A DNA stretch of 64,000 nt from Sitta carolinensis. Lineage: Eukaryota > Chordata > Aves > Passeriformes > Sittidae. Below the pieces are notes generated by a model. That model searched no databases. It was not told where the DNA came from and was given only the letters and a program-made list of their open reading frames with translations. Below are positions 1 through 9,558 of the stretch, piece after piece; positions within the stretch are counted from its first letter, which is position 1; every line of letters begins with the position of its first letter. The translations under genes and the position numbers were made by a program. The stretch is taken from assembly GCA_032173965.1 (NCBI GenBank), contig CM063283.1, positions 79,610,743 to 79,674,742 of the forward strand, in the 5' to 3' direction.

Positions 1-577
1 CCAAATAGAGGGGCAGAATCACCTCCCTTGAGAGGCTGGTCACAGCTCTCTGGATGCAGCCTAGGATGTCCTTGTCCTTCTGGGCTGTAAGTGCACATTG
101 TCATGCCATTTTGAGCTTTTCATCCATAAACAGCAAGGCTTTCTCCTGAGAGCTCATCTCAATACGTTCTCCTCTCAGCCTGTACTGGTGCTTGGGATTG
201 CTCTGACCTAGATGCTGGAACTTCCACTTGGCCTTGTTGAACTTCATGAGGTTTGCACCAATGCCTCTCAAGCCTCTTAAAGTTCCTCTGGATTACCCCT
301 TCCCTCCAGCATGCCAACCGCACCACACAGCTTGGTATCATCACTAAACTTGCTATTCCACTGTACCTGTCACCAACAAAAATGTTAAAGAGTGCCAGAC
401 CCAATACCAAATCCTGAGCAACATCACTCATCACCGTTTTCCACCCGGACATCGAACTTCAACTGTTTCACAGTGTGACCACCCAAACAAAATCTTATTC
501 ACCAAGTGGTCTGTCCGTCAAATCCATGTTTTACCAGTTTAAAGACAAGGATGTTGTAAGGGACACTGTCAAATGCA
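1..577 (-). mobile_element. CR1 LINE fragment, RT region, 5' and 3' incomplete
   Basis: On the minus strand this reads as the second half of the CR1 ORF2 reverse transcriptase. Consensus-like phrases run in order along the plus strand: the reverse complements of the leucine/arginine-rich post-catalytic region, the LFNIFVGD segment and the region upstream of motif B, ending near GACACTGTCAAATGC at about 575. The copy continues past the left edge of the window, so its 3' end is not seen. It is 5'-truncated at about 577, as most CR1 copies are. Substitutions and a deletion break the frame, so it is inactive. Confidence 0.93.
159..452 (-). pseudogene. CR1 reverse transcriptase remnant (broken)
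   Basis: This 97-codon open stretch on the minus strand is a relic of CR1 ORF2, not a host gene. The segment VLGLALFNIFVGD (residues about 16-28) matches the conserved stretch after RT motif B, and IQRNFKRLE further on matches the IQRDLDRLE-type helix. The motif B P-Q-G-S is degraded to A-Q-D-L. The part that should carry the catalytic F-A-D-D box has lost bases and is read out of frame (SLVMIPSCVV). The frame is then regained by chance. The methionine has no significance, since the parent ORF would extend upstream of it. No expression is expected other than as part of a longer transcript. Confidence 0.85.
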
Positions 578-2230
578 CCCTGAATATTTTGTCTTTATCT
601 TAATCTCTTTTTATTTGCCAGTCATTACTTATTTTTGTTATTGCTTCCACAGCTTGGCTACATTTCCTACTAAGCCTACGAATGCAACAGCTGTGATTCT
701 GAGATTTGTTGATGAACCCATTTATGTCCTGATCTCTGTGAAGCAATCAACCAATATAATTAGAAATCTTCCTTCATTCAGTTGTCTGAGAGCACTATCT
801 TTCACCTAGCAATTATTTCTCATGCTTAGATAAACTCATGCCTCTGACAATAGAATTTTGTATCATATACTTTATTTTTCAGTCTTTGATGTATTATGTT
901 TCTTAAACTTTTTTTTATTATTTTTATATAGTATCTAAATCAAAATTCAACAGCAGAAGCAAAATCATTAATGATATAAGTATTAAAAATGTCAAGATTT
1001 TTACAAGCATCTTAATACTTGTATTGGCCTGAGGTATGAAATTCCTCATATTCATTATTGTCGTCTCTAAGTACTTGTGTGCAAGCATGTAAGAAAAAAC
1101 ATTACTACAGATAAGTACAGTGCATGTCTACAATGTGTTTAAATGGAAATTTCCATCAGCATAACATGAGAACTTTAAAAAGCATGTATTCACTTTCATA
1201 TTCAAGAAACACAGCTGGCACATACTGAGTTTTTTTTAATTTTATATAGTTAAGAATAGATTTCTGTATTGAACACTACACTAGAGACACTTCTAATCCA
1301 TTTTTGCAAAGTATATTTTATAATGACAAGTCAATGAAAAACAGAGCTGCAAGAAAGTAATTGAATCAACAACATTGAAAGGTAAACGTGTAATCAATGT
1401 ATTACAATGTTTTAGCTATTAAAAGCACCCTCAGAAAATGCATAAGGACATTTGCCTAAAAGTCCAAGAATCTTTTCTTTCTGAGGTCTGTATATGAAAA
1501 ATAGGTAAATATTAGTGAGGTTTCCAAAGAAACAACTGTTAAATGGTACAACATGGAAACACAAGATGAACTTCTATCAGAGTTATTCAGTCACAAGAAA
1601 ACATATAGTCTATTTTTCTTATTTGGCTTTGTAGATGACCTATTTATGAGCAACAACAGCAACAAAAGCCATTTGCACATTATTTTCATATTATTTAATA
1701 TTAAAATAATACAGACCAGCTAGTTTGCAACTGGTGTTTTTAAAGACTGGTAATTTTTATCCTATAGTATACCATATAAATGTGTGCTTTATCTAACAAA
1801 ACAGAAAAATATTGTGTACACCATGCATAAAAGGAGCAAATTTATATTTTCTTTCATCACTCTCTGATAAATTATATAACGACATTTACTCTGTTTATAA
1901 AATAAAGCAAATTTCATAGAAAATTTATTTTTAAAATAGGTTTAAATATCAAAAGTCAAGAGAGAAATGAAAATCTAATCTAGAAAGTGTCTCAGTATGT
2001 AGGCCCTCTAACTTTGTTCATCAGGGTAGTTTAGCAGATATTTTACAATTGCCTTCTAACCAAGGTGTCAGAGATAAGCAAACATTTTCCCAGAGATCTG
2101 GCAGACAACAAAAGCAGCATGACTATAAGCAGGTTATCATCAGATGGAGATATGGACATATAATTCAAGGCTACGATGGGCCCTGAATTATATTCTGTGA
2201 ACGGGCCTTAATTTTCTATCATGTGCTGTT
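578..2230. other. Unique AT-rich stretch, nothing recognised
   Basis: About 1.65 kb of AT-rich sequence with no repeat family, RNA gene or splice-supported exon that I can recognise. The 78-codon open frame at 573-809 (+) starts within the CR1 edge and has no recognisable domain; I do not call it a gene. Confidence 0.6.
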
Positions 2231-2556
2231 TTCTCAGGTTCTCATGAGACCTCATCTGAATGCCTATCTCCTGTGCAGAAAAGACAGGGATTAGTTGGAG
2301 CGTGTCCAGAAGAGAACCGTGAAAATAATCAGAGGTCTAGAGAAACTCTTGTATGAAGAAAGGCTGAGGTTTTCATTGTGGAGAAGGGACAGATCCGGGG
2401 AAAAGTTATTGAGGCTTTTTAACACTTAAAGGTGGAAACTATTTTTAACAAGGCTTGTAGTAACAGGACAAGGCTTCAAGTGTTTTAAACTGAAAGTAGG
2501 GTTTTTTTGAATATACAGAAGATTTTTTTTTTTTTTTTTTTTGCCATGAGGGTGGT
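2231..2556 (+). mobile_element. CR1 LINE 3' region, left part of a split copy
   Basis: The sequence follows the CR1 3' portion on the plus strand: TGAGACCTCATCTGAATG (cf. TGAGACCTCACCTGGAGT), then the AAGAAAGGCTGAG box and the TTTAAACTGAAAG box. It ends at CATGAGGGTGGT, where the element is interrupted. A run of 20 T (2523-2542) has expanded inside the copy where the family has only a short T tract. The right-hand part resumes after the inserted LTR, at 2856. The copy is old: many substitutions and no usable frame. Confidence 0.88.
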
Positions 2557-2626
2557 TGTTCCTGTTTTATATAACACACGACATGGACTCCTTTGTGATT
2601 TTTCTCAAGGCTGCGAAAATGACTCC

Positions 2627-2632
2627 TTTATT
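2627..2632 (-). terminator. LTR polyadenylation signal AATAAA
   Basis: Minus-strand AATAAA downstream of the TATA box in the same LTR, in the order expected for the U3-R boundary region. Confidence 0.5.
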
Positions 2633-2645
2633 AGGGATCATTACC

Positions 2646-2654
2646 CCTTATATA
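2646..2654 (-). promoter_or_regulatory. TATA box of the solo LTR
   Basis: Minus-strand TATATAAGG inside the nested LTR, about 14 bp upstream of the LTR polyadenylation signal on that strand. The position fits an avian LTR core promoter. Present activity is unknown. Confidence 0.55.
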
Positions 2655-2855
2655 CAATTTTACACAGACCAATGTGATTGGTGAAAGAAAAGCAAACCTC
2701 TTCACCCTCATTGGTCAAACCAGAGGGACATCAAGAGAAATCCCTCCTCCCAGAAGGAATGAATAACATAAGACACCACAACCTATATTGTGTATCCCAC
2801 TTTCCTGAGAAAGAACATCAGAAAACCAAAACATTAGGCCTGAAACCAAACTACA

Positions 2856-3045
2856 GGTGGTGGTACACTGGAAGAGGTTTACCAAAGAATTTGTTGATGC
2901 TTCATAATTGGAAAAGTTCAAGACTGGTTTGGATGGGGCTTTGGTCTCGTGGGAGGTGTCTCTGCCCATGGCAGGGAAGCTGAAAGTAGATGGTCTTTAA
3001 AGGTCCCTTCCAACCCAAATCAGTTCGTGATTTTGTGATTATAAA
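2856..3045 (+). mobile_element. CR1 LINE 3' end, right part of the split copy
   Basis: It resumes the CR1 interrupted at 2556: GGTACACTGGAAGAGG, then GTTCAAGACTGGTTTGGATG and CTGCCCATGGCAGGG. It ends with the conserved CR1 3' terminus TCTTTAAAGGTCCCTTCCAA and a short tail of ATTCTATG-type repeats (GTGATTTTGTGATT). The first 6 bp are the target-site duplicate of the LTR. Confidence 0.92.
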
Positions 3046-3619
3046 GTAAATATTACTAAAAAGAACTTTTTACGTTCCACTTCCCCTAGACAAATACCTG
3101 AAGTTAAGTAAATCAGTAAATTTTCTTATTTGTAGTTGGTGAAACTGCCATAATGAATCTCAGCACATCTATATATATATATATAAAGACTTACACTAAA
3201 TCCAGTTTTAATTTGGACTCCTTGGCTTAAGTCTATGTTTAAATAATTCAGAATAGACACTCTGAAATGTTCTGACATGTAATGTGAGATGTCTCATTAA
3301 TTTTGGGCCCCCTGTTAATATAAATTCAGATTTATGTGTACATACACACAGAAAAAACATTTTGTAAAATAAAGTGCACAACTCATTTTTTTTTTAACAT
3401 TTTTTTGATAGATCAGCTGCCTGTTTTTATCTTTTCATTGTTGTAGAAGCTAGATCAAGTGCTTAATTAAACATTTCAGATTTCCTTGTCCCAATGAAAA
3501 TTCAATATTTTTATGACATTTATTCGATATACAGAAATAATTTGCATTATTTTATACTGGCATGCCTTGAACTTAAATTATTAAGAAAACAGTAAGAACT
3601 TTTGTTACTATTTTTCCAG

Positions 3620-3711
3620 CAATCAGTGAGAAGACAGTTTGTGATGATTTCCACGGGAAGAAAAATACGCTTCTATTAACTATATGAGAGCTGATCAAAA
3701 TTTGAGAGAAG
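3620..3711 (+). other. Possible non-coding exon (splice-site pair)
   Basis: A pyrimidine-rich acceptor (ACTATTTTTCCAG, AG at 3618-3619) is followed 92 bases later by a strong donor, AAG|GTAAGG (GT at 3712-3713). All three frames between them have stops, the longest open one running about 22 codons, so it could only be a UTR, terminal or long non-coding RNA exon. Such pairs also arise by chance in AT-rich DNA, so support is weak. Confidence 0.2.
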
Positions 3712-5331
3712 GTAAGGCAATCTAAGAGCAGGAAATTTGACTAATTTATTTCATAACTTTTTACATGTATTTTTTAATATACTTCTTTTTATTTCAATTT
3801 TCATAAGTATGATTGGAGAGATGTATTTTGCCTTTTTATTTTGAAAAATGTGTCCACATATGTGAATGACAAAAATAGCCATGCTGTTTTGTGACTTATT
3901 TTTTAGAAAATGAGGAACATATCAGCGTATGTGCATCTGTGTGCATGCTCATGGTTGCACACAGACATCTGTATGGAAAAAAGGGAATGTATACAAGCAG
4001 TGAAAATTTTTAGAAAGATTTATGCTTTTTCCTATCGTATTCAAACAATTTTGTGGGAATCTTGTTCTCAGTGGGAGTCAGCAATTATGTCTCATTTATC
4101 TGTTAGATATTGAAAGAAACTGTTGCCTTCCCTTGTCTTGTGCTTGACTCATCCCAGGTGCAAAACTGAATTAGAAAACAAATTATTTTCCTTATTATAC
4201 TTGTGATAATTTACATCCTAGTTCACATGATGTCTTATAAAAATTTCTTACAGACATTTTAAGAAAGAGCTGAAAATAATTGTGAAGTCTCACTTGGGTT
4301 TAATTAATGGTGAACAATGAGAAGAGAACACTAATTTTAGACTTTCATGCTTTACTAGAAATTTTCACATACAAAGGGGAGTCAAAAGTTATGAATAAGT
4401 CTAATTAAACTTTTGGGACCTGCCATTCTGAAATAAATAGTATTCAATGTTAGACCTATAAGTGGAAGGTATGGTTTTTTTTATTTGTTTGGCTGGCTGT
4501 TATTGTTGATTTTGACTTTAGGTTTCTCTATTATTTTTTTTTTTCATTTTTTATTTTTTCTTTTCAAAAAATGTGCAAATATTGAGTGTTTTCAAATATT
4601 TGTGAGAGGTCAAGGATACTGACAGGACTAAAAATACTAGGAGAACTGTATGAAAACTGAGGCAGAGAAATTTTCTATTTCAGGTTTGAATGTGTGAGTT
4701 TTGGACCTGTTAGGATCTCTATAGATACTTTTCCTGTTGCACTTTTTTTTATTTTTGTCTGAAAAGCTGGAGTTCAGTTTTGCTAAATTGACATTTTTCT
4801 GAATGGATCTTGGAAAACGCTAAATTTTGTGTGTACTTCAAGAAACGAAGAGGGGTTAGAATACATCAAGCATGATTGCACTTTTCTCAACTTAAATTGT
4901 TTGCTAATTTTAAACAATTACAACATTAAAAAGCAGCTTCAGAAGACAATTGACTATCTTGAGTGAGACACTAGCTTTTCTTTTAAGGAAGAAAACACTC
5001 AATTTAATATTGAACTGTTAATTTATGCATATAGCTGATCTTTTCTTCCTTTTTCAAGTGTTAATTATACCTGCTTGTTTTATTATATTTATTTAGTCTC
5101 TTTTATCAAAGCGTAGTGTGAGTTTTCAAATACATGGTTAGCAGTTAAGCACCTAATTAACATCAAAAAACAACGGTGGATATGTGTTTGTTTGCTACCT
5201 TTCGCTAGTACCTCTAAATTTTGATTCTTTTCTCATGTGTGTTTTTCCCACAATCTTACTTAGCCTCTATAGCACCTAGTCTCAGACTGTCTAGCAAATA
5301 ATCTAAGAGAGACACAGAATGTTTATCCTCC

Positions 5332-5355
5332 TTTTTTTTTTTTTTTTTTTTTTTT
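5332..5355. repeat. Homopolymer T24
   Basis: Twenty-four consecutive T in unique AT-rich DNA. No retroelement body is recognised next to it. Confidence 0.9.
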
Positions 5356-5577
5356 GTTTTTATTTTTACTGGATCATTTCAGATACTTTAAAACAGCACG
5401 AAAAGGGTTGTCATAACTTCTCCATTAAACTAGGCCTGTTCTTTGCTCTCATTCCATAGAAAAGAAAGAGTATGATTCTGGAAGCATTCATGATAAACAT
5501 TTTTTGCTCCTTTTCTTTTAGTACGTACTCTTCACCACTTAATTTTTATTAAATTGGATGGGTTTATCTTTTCTATG

Positions 5578-5580
<3 letters not shown>

Positions 5581-5619
<39 letters not shown>
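5581..5619. repeat. Homopolymer T39
   Basis: Thirty-nine consecutive T. The sequence to its right, read on the minus strand as a transcript ending in poly(A), has no AATAAA within 30 bases of the tract and no similarity to a gene I know. I therefore do not call a processed retrocopy. The length of such tracts is unstable in vivo and in sequencing. Confidence 0.9.
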
Positions 5620-5621
<2 letters not shown>

Positions 5622-5649
5622 TGCAGAAAGCTTCACTAAAAAAGAGAGT

Positions 5650-5698
5650 TGTGGTGGTGTTTTTGCTGGAAATGGTCTAGTTCCATTAAACCACCACA
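5650..5698. repeat. Imperfect hairpin beside the T39 tract
   Basis: TGTGGTGGT (5650-5658) pairs exactly with ACCACCACA (5690-5698). Inside the loop TGGAA (5667-5671) pairs with TTCCA (5681-5685) around a 9-base loop. The two stems together give a 49-nt interrupted hairpin. There is no flanking evidence that it is a microRNA precursor or a transposon end. Confidence 0.5.
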
Positions 5699-7422
5699 GG
5701 GCTTTACCAGATTTGCGTGATGTTCGTTGAGTGATTATCTTGATCCCTTACAGAGTTTGGCCTATGGTGGCTGTCAAGAAATTGTCAATAAACAGTCAGA
5801 TAAATCAGGTGCCCACAAGAACAGAGCAGGAAGCTGTCTAACTTAGCAAAAAAAAGAAAAAATTGTGTTCTATTCATCTGGCATTTCTGAATGCTCTACA
5901 GCTGACACATGAATAAACTTCTATTGTAAAGCAAAAGACAGCAAACAATTTTCAGTATTTCATTCCTGTAGTGAATTTGGGCACATTTGTAGTGATACCA
6001 AATTTTAAAATCTTGTAAGCTTCTGTTGCCTGACACAAGATTATCTCAGCTGCCACTGTTAAATTCTGCATCTCTTGGTACAGTGCTATACATCTATAAC
6101 TTTTGTGTTTATAAAATCAGCAGAATGTTGGAGATTATGCATACCTGAACTTTATTTTAAATACCATAATTTCTGTAATTCAAATCTTTTCCTTGCAGAG
6201 TAGCATTCCTTATCTAAATTCACCATCTTTGATAGCTATTTCTTACCAGTATTTCTTATAAAATTCAGTTTGTTACTTTCGGTCATACAAGCTGTGAATC
6301 ATAAAACCATTTTCAGTTTTTACAACTGTTCTTAGAAAATGTAAATGACAGTTACAAGAATGCAAACTTGGCCCAATCTTTTTTCCCACAACAACCCTAG
6401 AATTATTTTTTTTTTCCTTTCATTGCTGCAGGCCATAAATACTGAAAATCCTAATTAAAACACAAAGTTTGACTCTGTTCTCTTCAGGGATTACAGAAAC
6501 TAAGTGAAAGGAATGTGAATTAAAAAATTATACTGTTCCCAACAAAGACACCCTCAGAGTTTTAAATTGTTAACTTTTCTTTGCTCTGGGATCATGTACC
6601 TTGTAAGGGAAATAGTTACTGTGGAAAAACTAATGAATGTAGACATCATTCAAACTAGTTTCACACATACATGAAGTGTCAATGTGAATAGAATTTCAGA
6701 CAAAAACATCTAAGCAATTATGCAAGGAGGAAAGAATTATATTTGCTAGATACAAAGGCAGCTTTGTTGCCTCTGACTTCATAGAAATAAGCGTACTCGT
6801 ATGTGTGTGTATGTAAAGTGTGCCTTACAGTAGTAGTAAGACTTCACAACTTGAACAAACCAGGCAAGAAAACTGACACATTTTCTAGAGCTGATGTCAA
6901 GAGTTGCAGGCCAAGGTCAGGCTGAACACAAAACCTTCTCCCTGTACAAGGTGATTTTTTTGATTGTGGCCTCACTTCATTTTCCTTTTGTTTTGGTTTT
7001 TGTTTTCCCCTTTAGAGGTAACATGCTCAAGTTGAAAAGGGCAAAAAGTGGCTCTATTTGCCAGAATCTTGCCTGGCTGCAGCCTCCCTCTTGATAAGAA
7101 AACATAAAAAACAATCTAACCTTGTGGATTATTCTTACAACAGATACAGAAATGGTTGCCAGTTTGTTTCATTTTTGCTTTGTGTGTCCTACAGTATTAA
7201 AAAAGCAATATTAACAAGAACTCTGGATACAGACAGTTAACCAGATTATATGTCTGTTATTGCATCAAAATAAATTAAACCCCAAATGACTGAGGTTTGC
7301 CAAGTGGACAGTGATTTCCCATAATAATGGCTGATCTTATAGTATTTTATAAATGAACTTACAGGATTTTAGCAGAATTGATTTGGCTTTTTTTAAGGCT
7401 ATCAGAATATTTTGAGAAGTAT

Positions 7423-7672
7423 TAGAATAACAGAGAAATAGAAATAAAATTAGAATAGAATATAATAGAATAGAATATTTCCATTGAAAGGAACCTAAAA
7501 TGATCATCTAGTCCAACTGCCCCATTAATTCAGAGCTTCTCAAAATTTAAAGTTTTTAAGGTTATTTTCTAAATGCCTCTAAAAGACCGATGGCCTTATG
7601 TCATTGACCACCTCTCTAGGAAGCTGTGTCAGTGTTTAACCACCATTTCAGTGCCAAGAAATGCTGCTTCCT
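7423..7672 (-). mobile_element. CR1 LINE 3' end, 5'-truncated
   Basis: On the plus strand it opens with the CR1 3' tail microsatellite (AGAATAGAAT-type units, 7423-7476). The reversed 3' end follows: GATCATCTAGTCCAACTGCC, then ACCACCTCTCTAGGAAGC and the AAATGCTGCTTCCTTG box. The element is read on the minus strand and stops abruptly near 7672, where a second CR1 in the opposite direction begins. Its subfamily differs from that of its neighbour, as the different 3' end shows. Confidence 0.88.
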
Positions 7673-8005
7673 TGTGTGGGCAAGAGCAGGGACAGACACT
7701 GATCTCTTCTCTGTGGAGACCATTGACTAGACCCCAGGGAATGGCATGAAGTTGTGTCAGAGGAGGTTTAGGCTGGAAATCCGGAAAAGGTTTTTTCATC
7801 CAGAGGGTGGTTGGGCACTGGAACAGGCTCCCCAGGGAAGTGGTAAAAGCACCAGCCTGACTGAGTTCAAGAAGCATTTGGACATTTTGACATCCCAGGC
7901 ACATGGTGTGACAATTGGGGCTATCCTGTGCAGGGCCAGGAGTTGGATTTTGATGGTCTTTGTGGCTCCCTTCCAGCTCAGAATATTCTGTGATTCTGCA
8001 ATAGC
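7673..8005 (+). mobile_element. CR1 LINE 3' end, 5'-truncated
   Basis: The plus-strand CR1 3' region starts at GGCAAGAGCAGGGACAGACA. It continues through GGAGGTTTAGGCTGGAAAT, CAGAGGGTGGTTGGGCACTG, GAACAGGCTCCCCAGG, TTCAAGAAGCATTTGGAC and GGCACATGGTGTGAC, and ends in CTTCCAGCTCAGAATATTCT plus a short GTGATTCTG tail. It belongs to the same subfamily as the copies at 28873-29134 and 56893-57992. Open frames on both strands across it (7629-7904 minus, 7746-8030 plus) are element sequence, not genes. Confidence 0.92.
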
Positions 8006-8830
8006 TTTGGGTTTTTTACTGTTGGGCTAGATAAACTTTCCACACTCTCTCTTCATTTCCTGTTCTTTCTACAATTCTTATTATTGTAGTTGCTCTCCTC
8101 TGGTCTGTTTCTACAGTACTGTGTTAACATGGACCTGGGACTTTCACAAGCTATAATCAGCATATATTTATATCTTTCCATTTTACAGATGAGGAATGTA
8201 CAGACAGAAAATTCAGGGTTCAAACTTACAAACAGACAAAGTTGTGACATGTTTCAGGATCACTATGTGTTTTTTGTCCTCTGCTTTAAGGATCCTTTTT
8301 TCAAAATGGAATTCACAGCCACTTAAATGCCTACTGTGAGATGGATCTATGTTAAGCACTAACTTTTACTTTTAACTTTTTTATTTTTCTACTTATGTGA
8401 GACTTTCACAAGAGTCATTATCCAATCAAGAATCTAATTTACGCAAATAAATGAGTCTGATTCACAACATATTACTTCTAAAATAAAGTATGTAAGGCAT
8501 ATTATATACTCCACTTTAAAGTGCTAGATGCAAAAGTGATCAACAAAATAATTGCAAGATATCTGATGTGTACTTACAATAAAAGCCTTTAAGTTACTGA
8601 CCTATAATTGATAAGAGGAAAAAGCAGAATTGGGGATGATAAGTACTGGCACTTAACTGAAACTGTTCAAATGAAATAAAAAGTACTGAAAGGAAGAAAA
8701 ATAAACAGTGTAAATTTAGGTTAGAAGTAGACCTACAAAAGCTTGAAGTTATTTTTGGAATTAAGGTTGATATTAACATAATAATATATATATTTTTAAG
8801 CAGAAATCGAGATCATAAGGTAAGTTAAAT
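8006..8830. other. Unique AT-rich stretch, nothing recognised
   Basis: About 0.8 kb with no recognised repeat. Overlapping 60-80 codon open frames on both strands (8053-8326) lack domains or splice support. Confidence 0.55.
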
Positions 8831-9110
8831 ATTCAGATGACAACACTTTTTTCAGTTTTGAGAAAATTATGAGGTGCTTCAGAAGTCAAGTTAAAGCCTG
8901 GTAGGTGGGCAACAAAAGCAAGTCCAAATCACTGTAGAGAAATGCAAGCTAATGTACAATTGAAGGAACAATTTGAACTTGCACAAACTGGTGGAGTCTA
9001 AATTAACCGTAGCCATCCTAGAAAATGTAAAATAACAAATAAGGATAATTTTGAAAACCTCAGGGGAAACATCTGTTGAGCACGAACTGGCTCTCAGGAA
9101 AAGAAAGCAA
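8831..9110 (+). mobile_element. Ancient CR1/L3-like LINE fragment
   Basis: Strongly decayed, but the order of phrases fits the post-catalytic RT region of old sauropsid CR1/L3 copies: TTCAGATGACAACACTTTT (cf. CAGATGATACAAAACT), then GGTAGGTGGGCAACAAAA, AATGCAAGCTAATGTACA and TGGTGGAGTCTAAATTAAC, then AAACATCTGTTGAGCAC. All are on the plus strand. The match fades after about 9110. The older look than the other CR1 copies is a judgement from divergence only. Confidence 0.65.
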
Positions 9111-9510
9111 GTGGTAAAGCAAAATTAATAAATTAAAATACTAAAATTATTGTGTCTGAGGGGCTTTTCTTTGATATAAGAAAAACAAGTATAAAATTCA
9201 GGGAAAGAAGAAAAAACTTCAGCATTATTTTACTATATTACTCTTAAGGTGATATTAAATAGAACTCTGAAAGCAGATGAACAGCTGATTAAAATCACTC
9301 TTGTGCCTTTGATTTTGTTAGTACTGTGCAGTTTACAGCAGCTGAAAAGTTGGCTACTAAGTTTAGAGAAGAGATGAATACCAGATGACTGACTGAGTAG
9401 TGTAAAATAACAAACAGTTTAAAAGCAATTATATGTTCTTGTTTTCCCCTTTAGTTACAAGAATAAAAGACAAAGAACTTCAATAAAAAGAAAGAAAAAA
9501 GTAGTTACAG

Positions 9511-9558
9511 TGAAAAAAAAAAAAAAACCAAACCAAAAAACCAACCACCAAAAAACCC
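9511..9558. repeat. A-rich / CCAAA low-complexity patch
   Basis: A15 followed by AACCAAACC and CCAACCACC units. Simple sequence with no associated element seen. Confidence 0.75.

Larger units (their letters stand above)
2557..2855 (-). mobile_element. Solo LTR of an endogenous retrovirus, nested in CR1
   Basis: A 299-bp element begins TGTTCCTG and ends AACTACA on the plus strand, giving the TG...CA ends of an LTR. It is flanked on both sides by the same 6 bp, GGTGGT (2551-2556 and 2856-2861), and it interrupts an otherwise continuous CR1. Orientation comes from the minus strand, which shows a TATATAAGG box (2646-2654) followed about 20 bp later by an AATAAA signal (2627-2632): the promoter and polyadenylation order of a short LTR. 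A 6-bp target duplication is usual for class II (ERVK/alpha-beta-like) retroviruses, so I infer that class. No internal viral sequence remains, consistent with recombination between two LTRs. The open frames on both strands here are incidental. Confidence 0.85.
3046..7422. other. Unique AT-rich stretch with T tracts
   Basis: About 4.4 kb without a recognised gene or repeat family. It holds an (AT)n run at about 3169-3184, T24 at 5332-5355, T39 at 5581-5619 and an imperfect hairpin at 5650-5698. A possible splice-site pair lies at 3620-3711. The open frames at 3910-4113, 6894-7094 and 7058-7240 show no domains and are treated as chance. Confidence 0.6.

Noticed and set aside
2678..2983. 101-codon frame (+) and 84-codon antisense frame
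   Set aside because: Both run through the nested solo LTR and into CR1 3' sequence; no host or viral protein is encoded.
5581..5850. Possible processed retrogene on the minus strand with T39 as its reversed poly(A)
   Set aside because: No AATAAA or ATTAAA in the expected position and no similarity to a gene I recognise.
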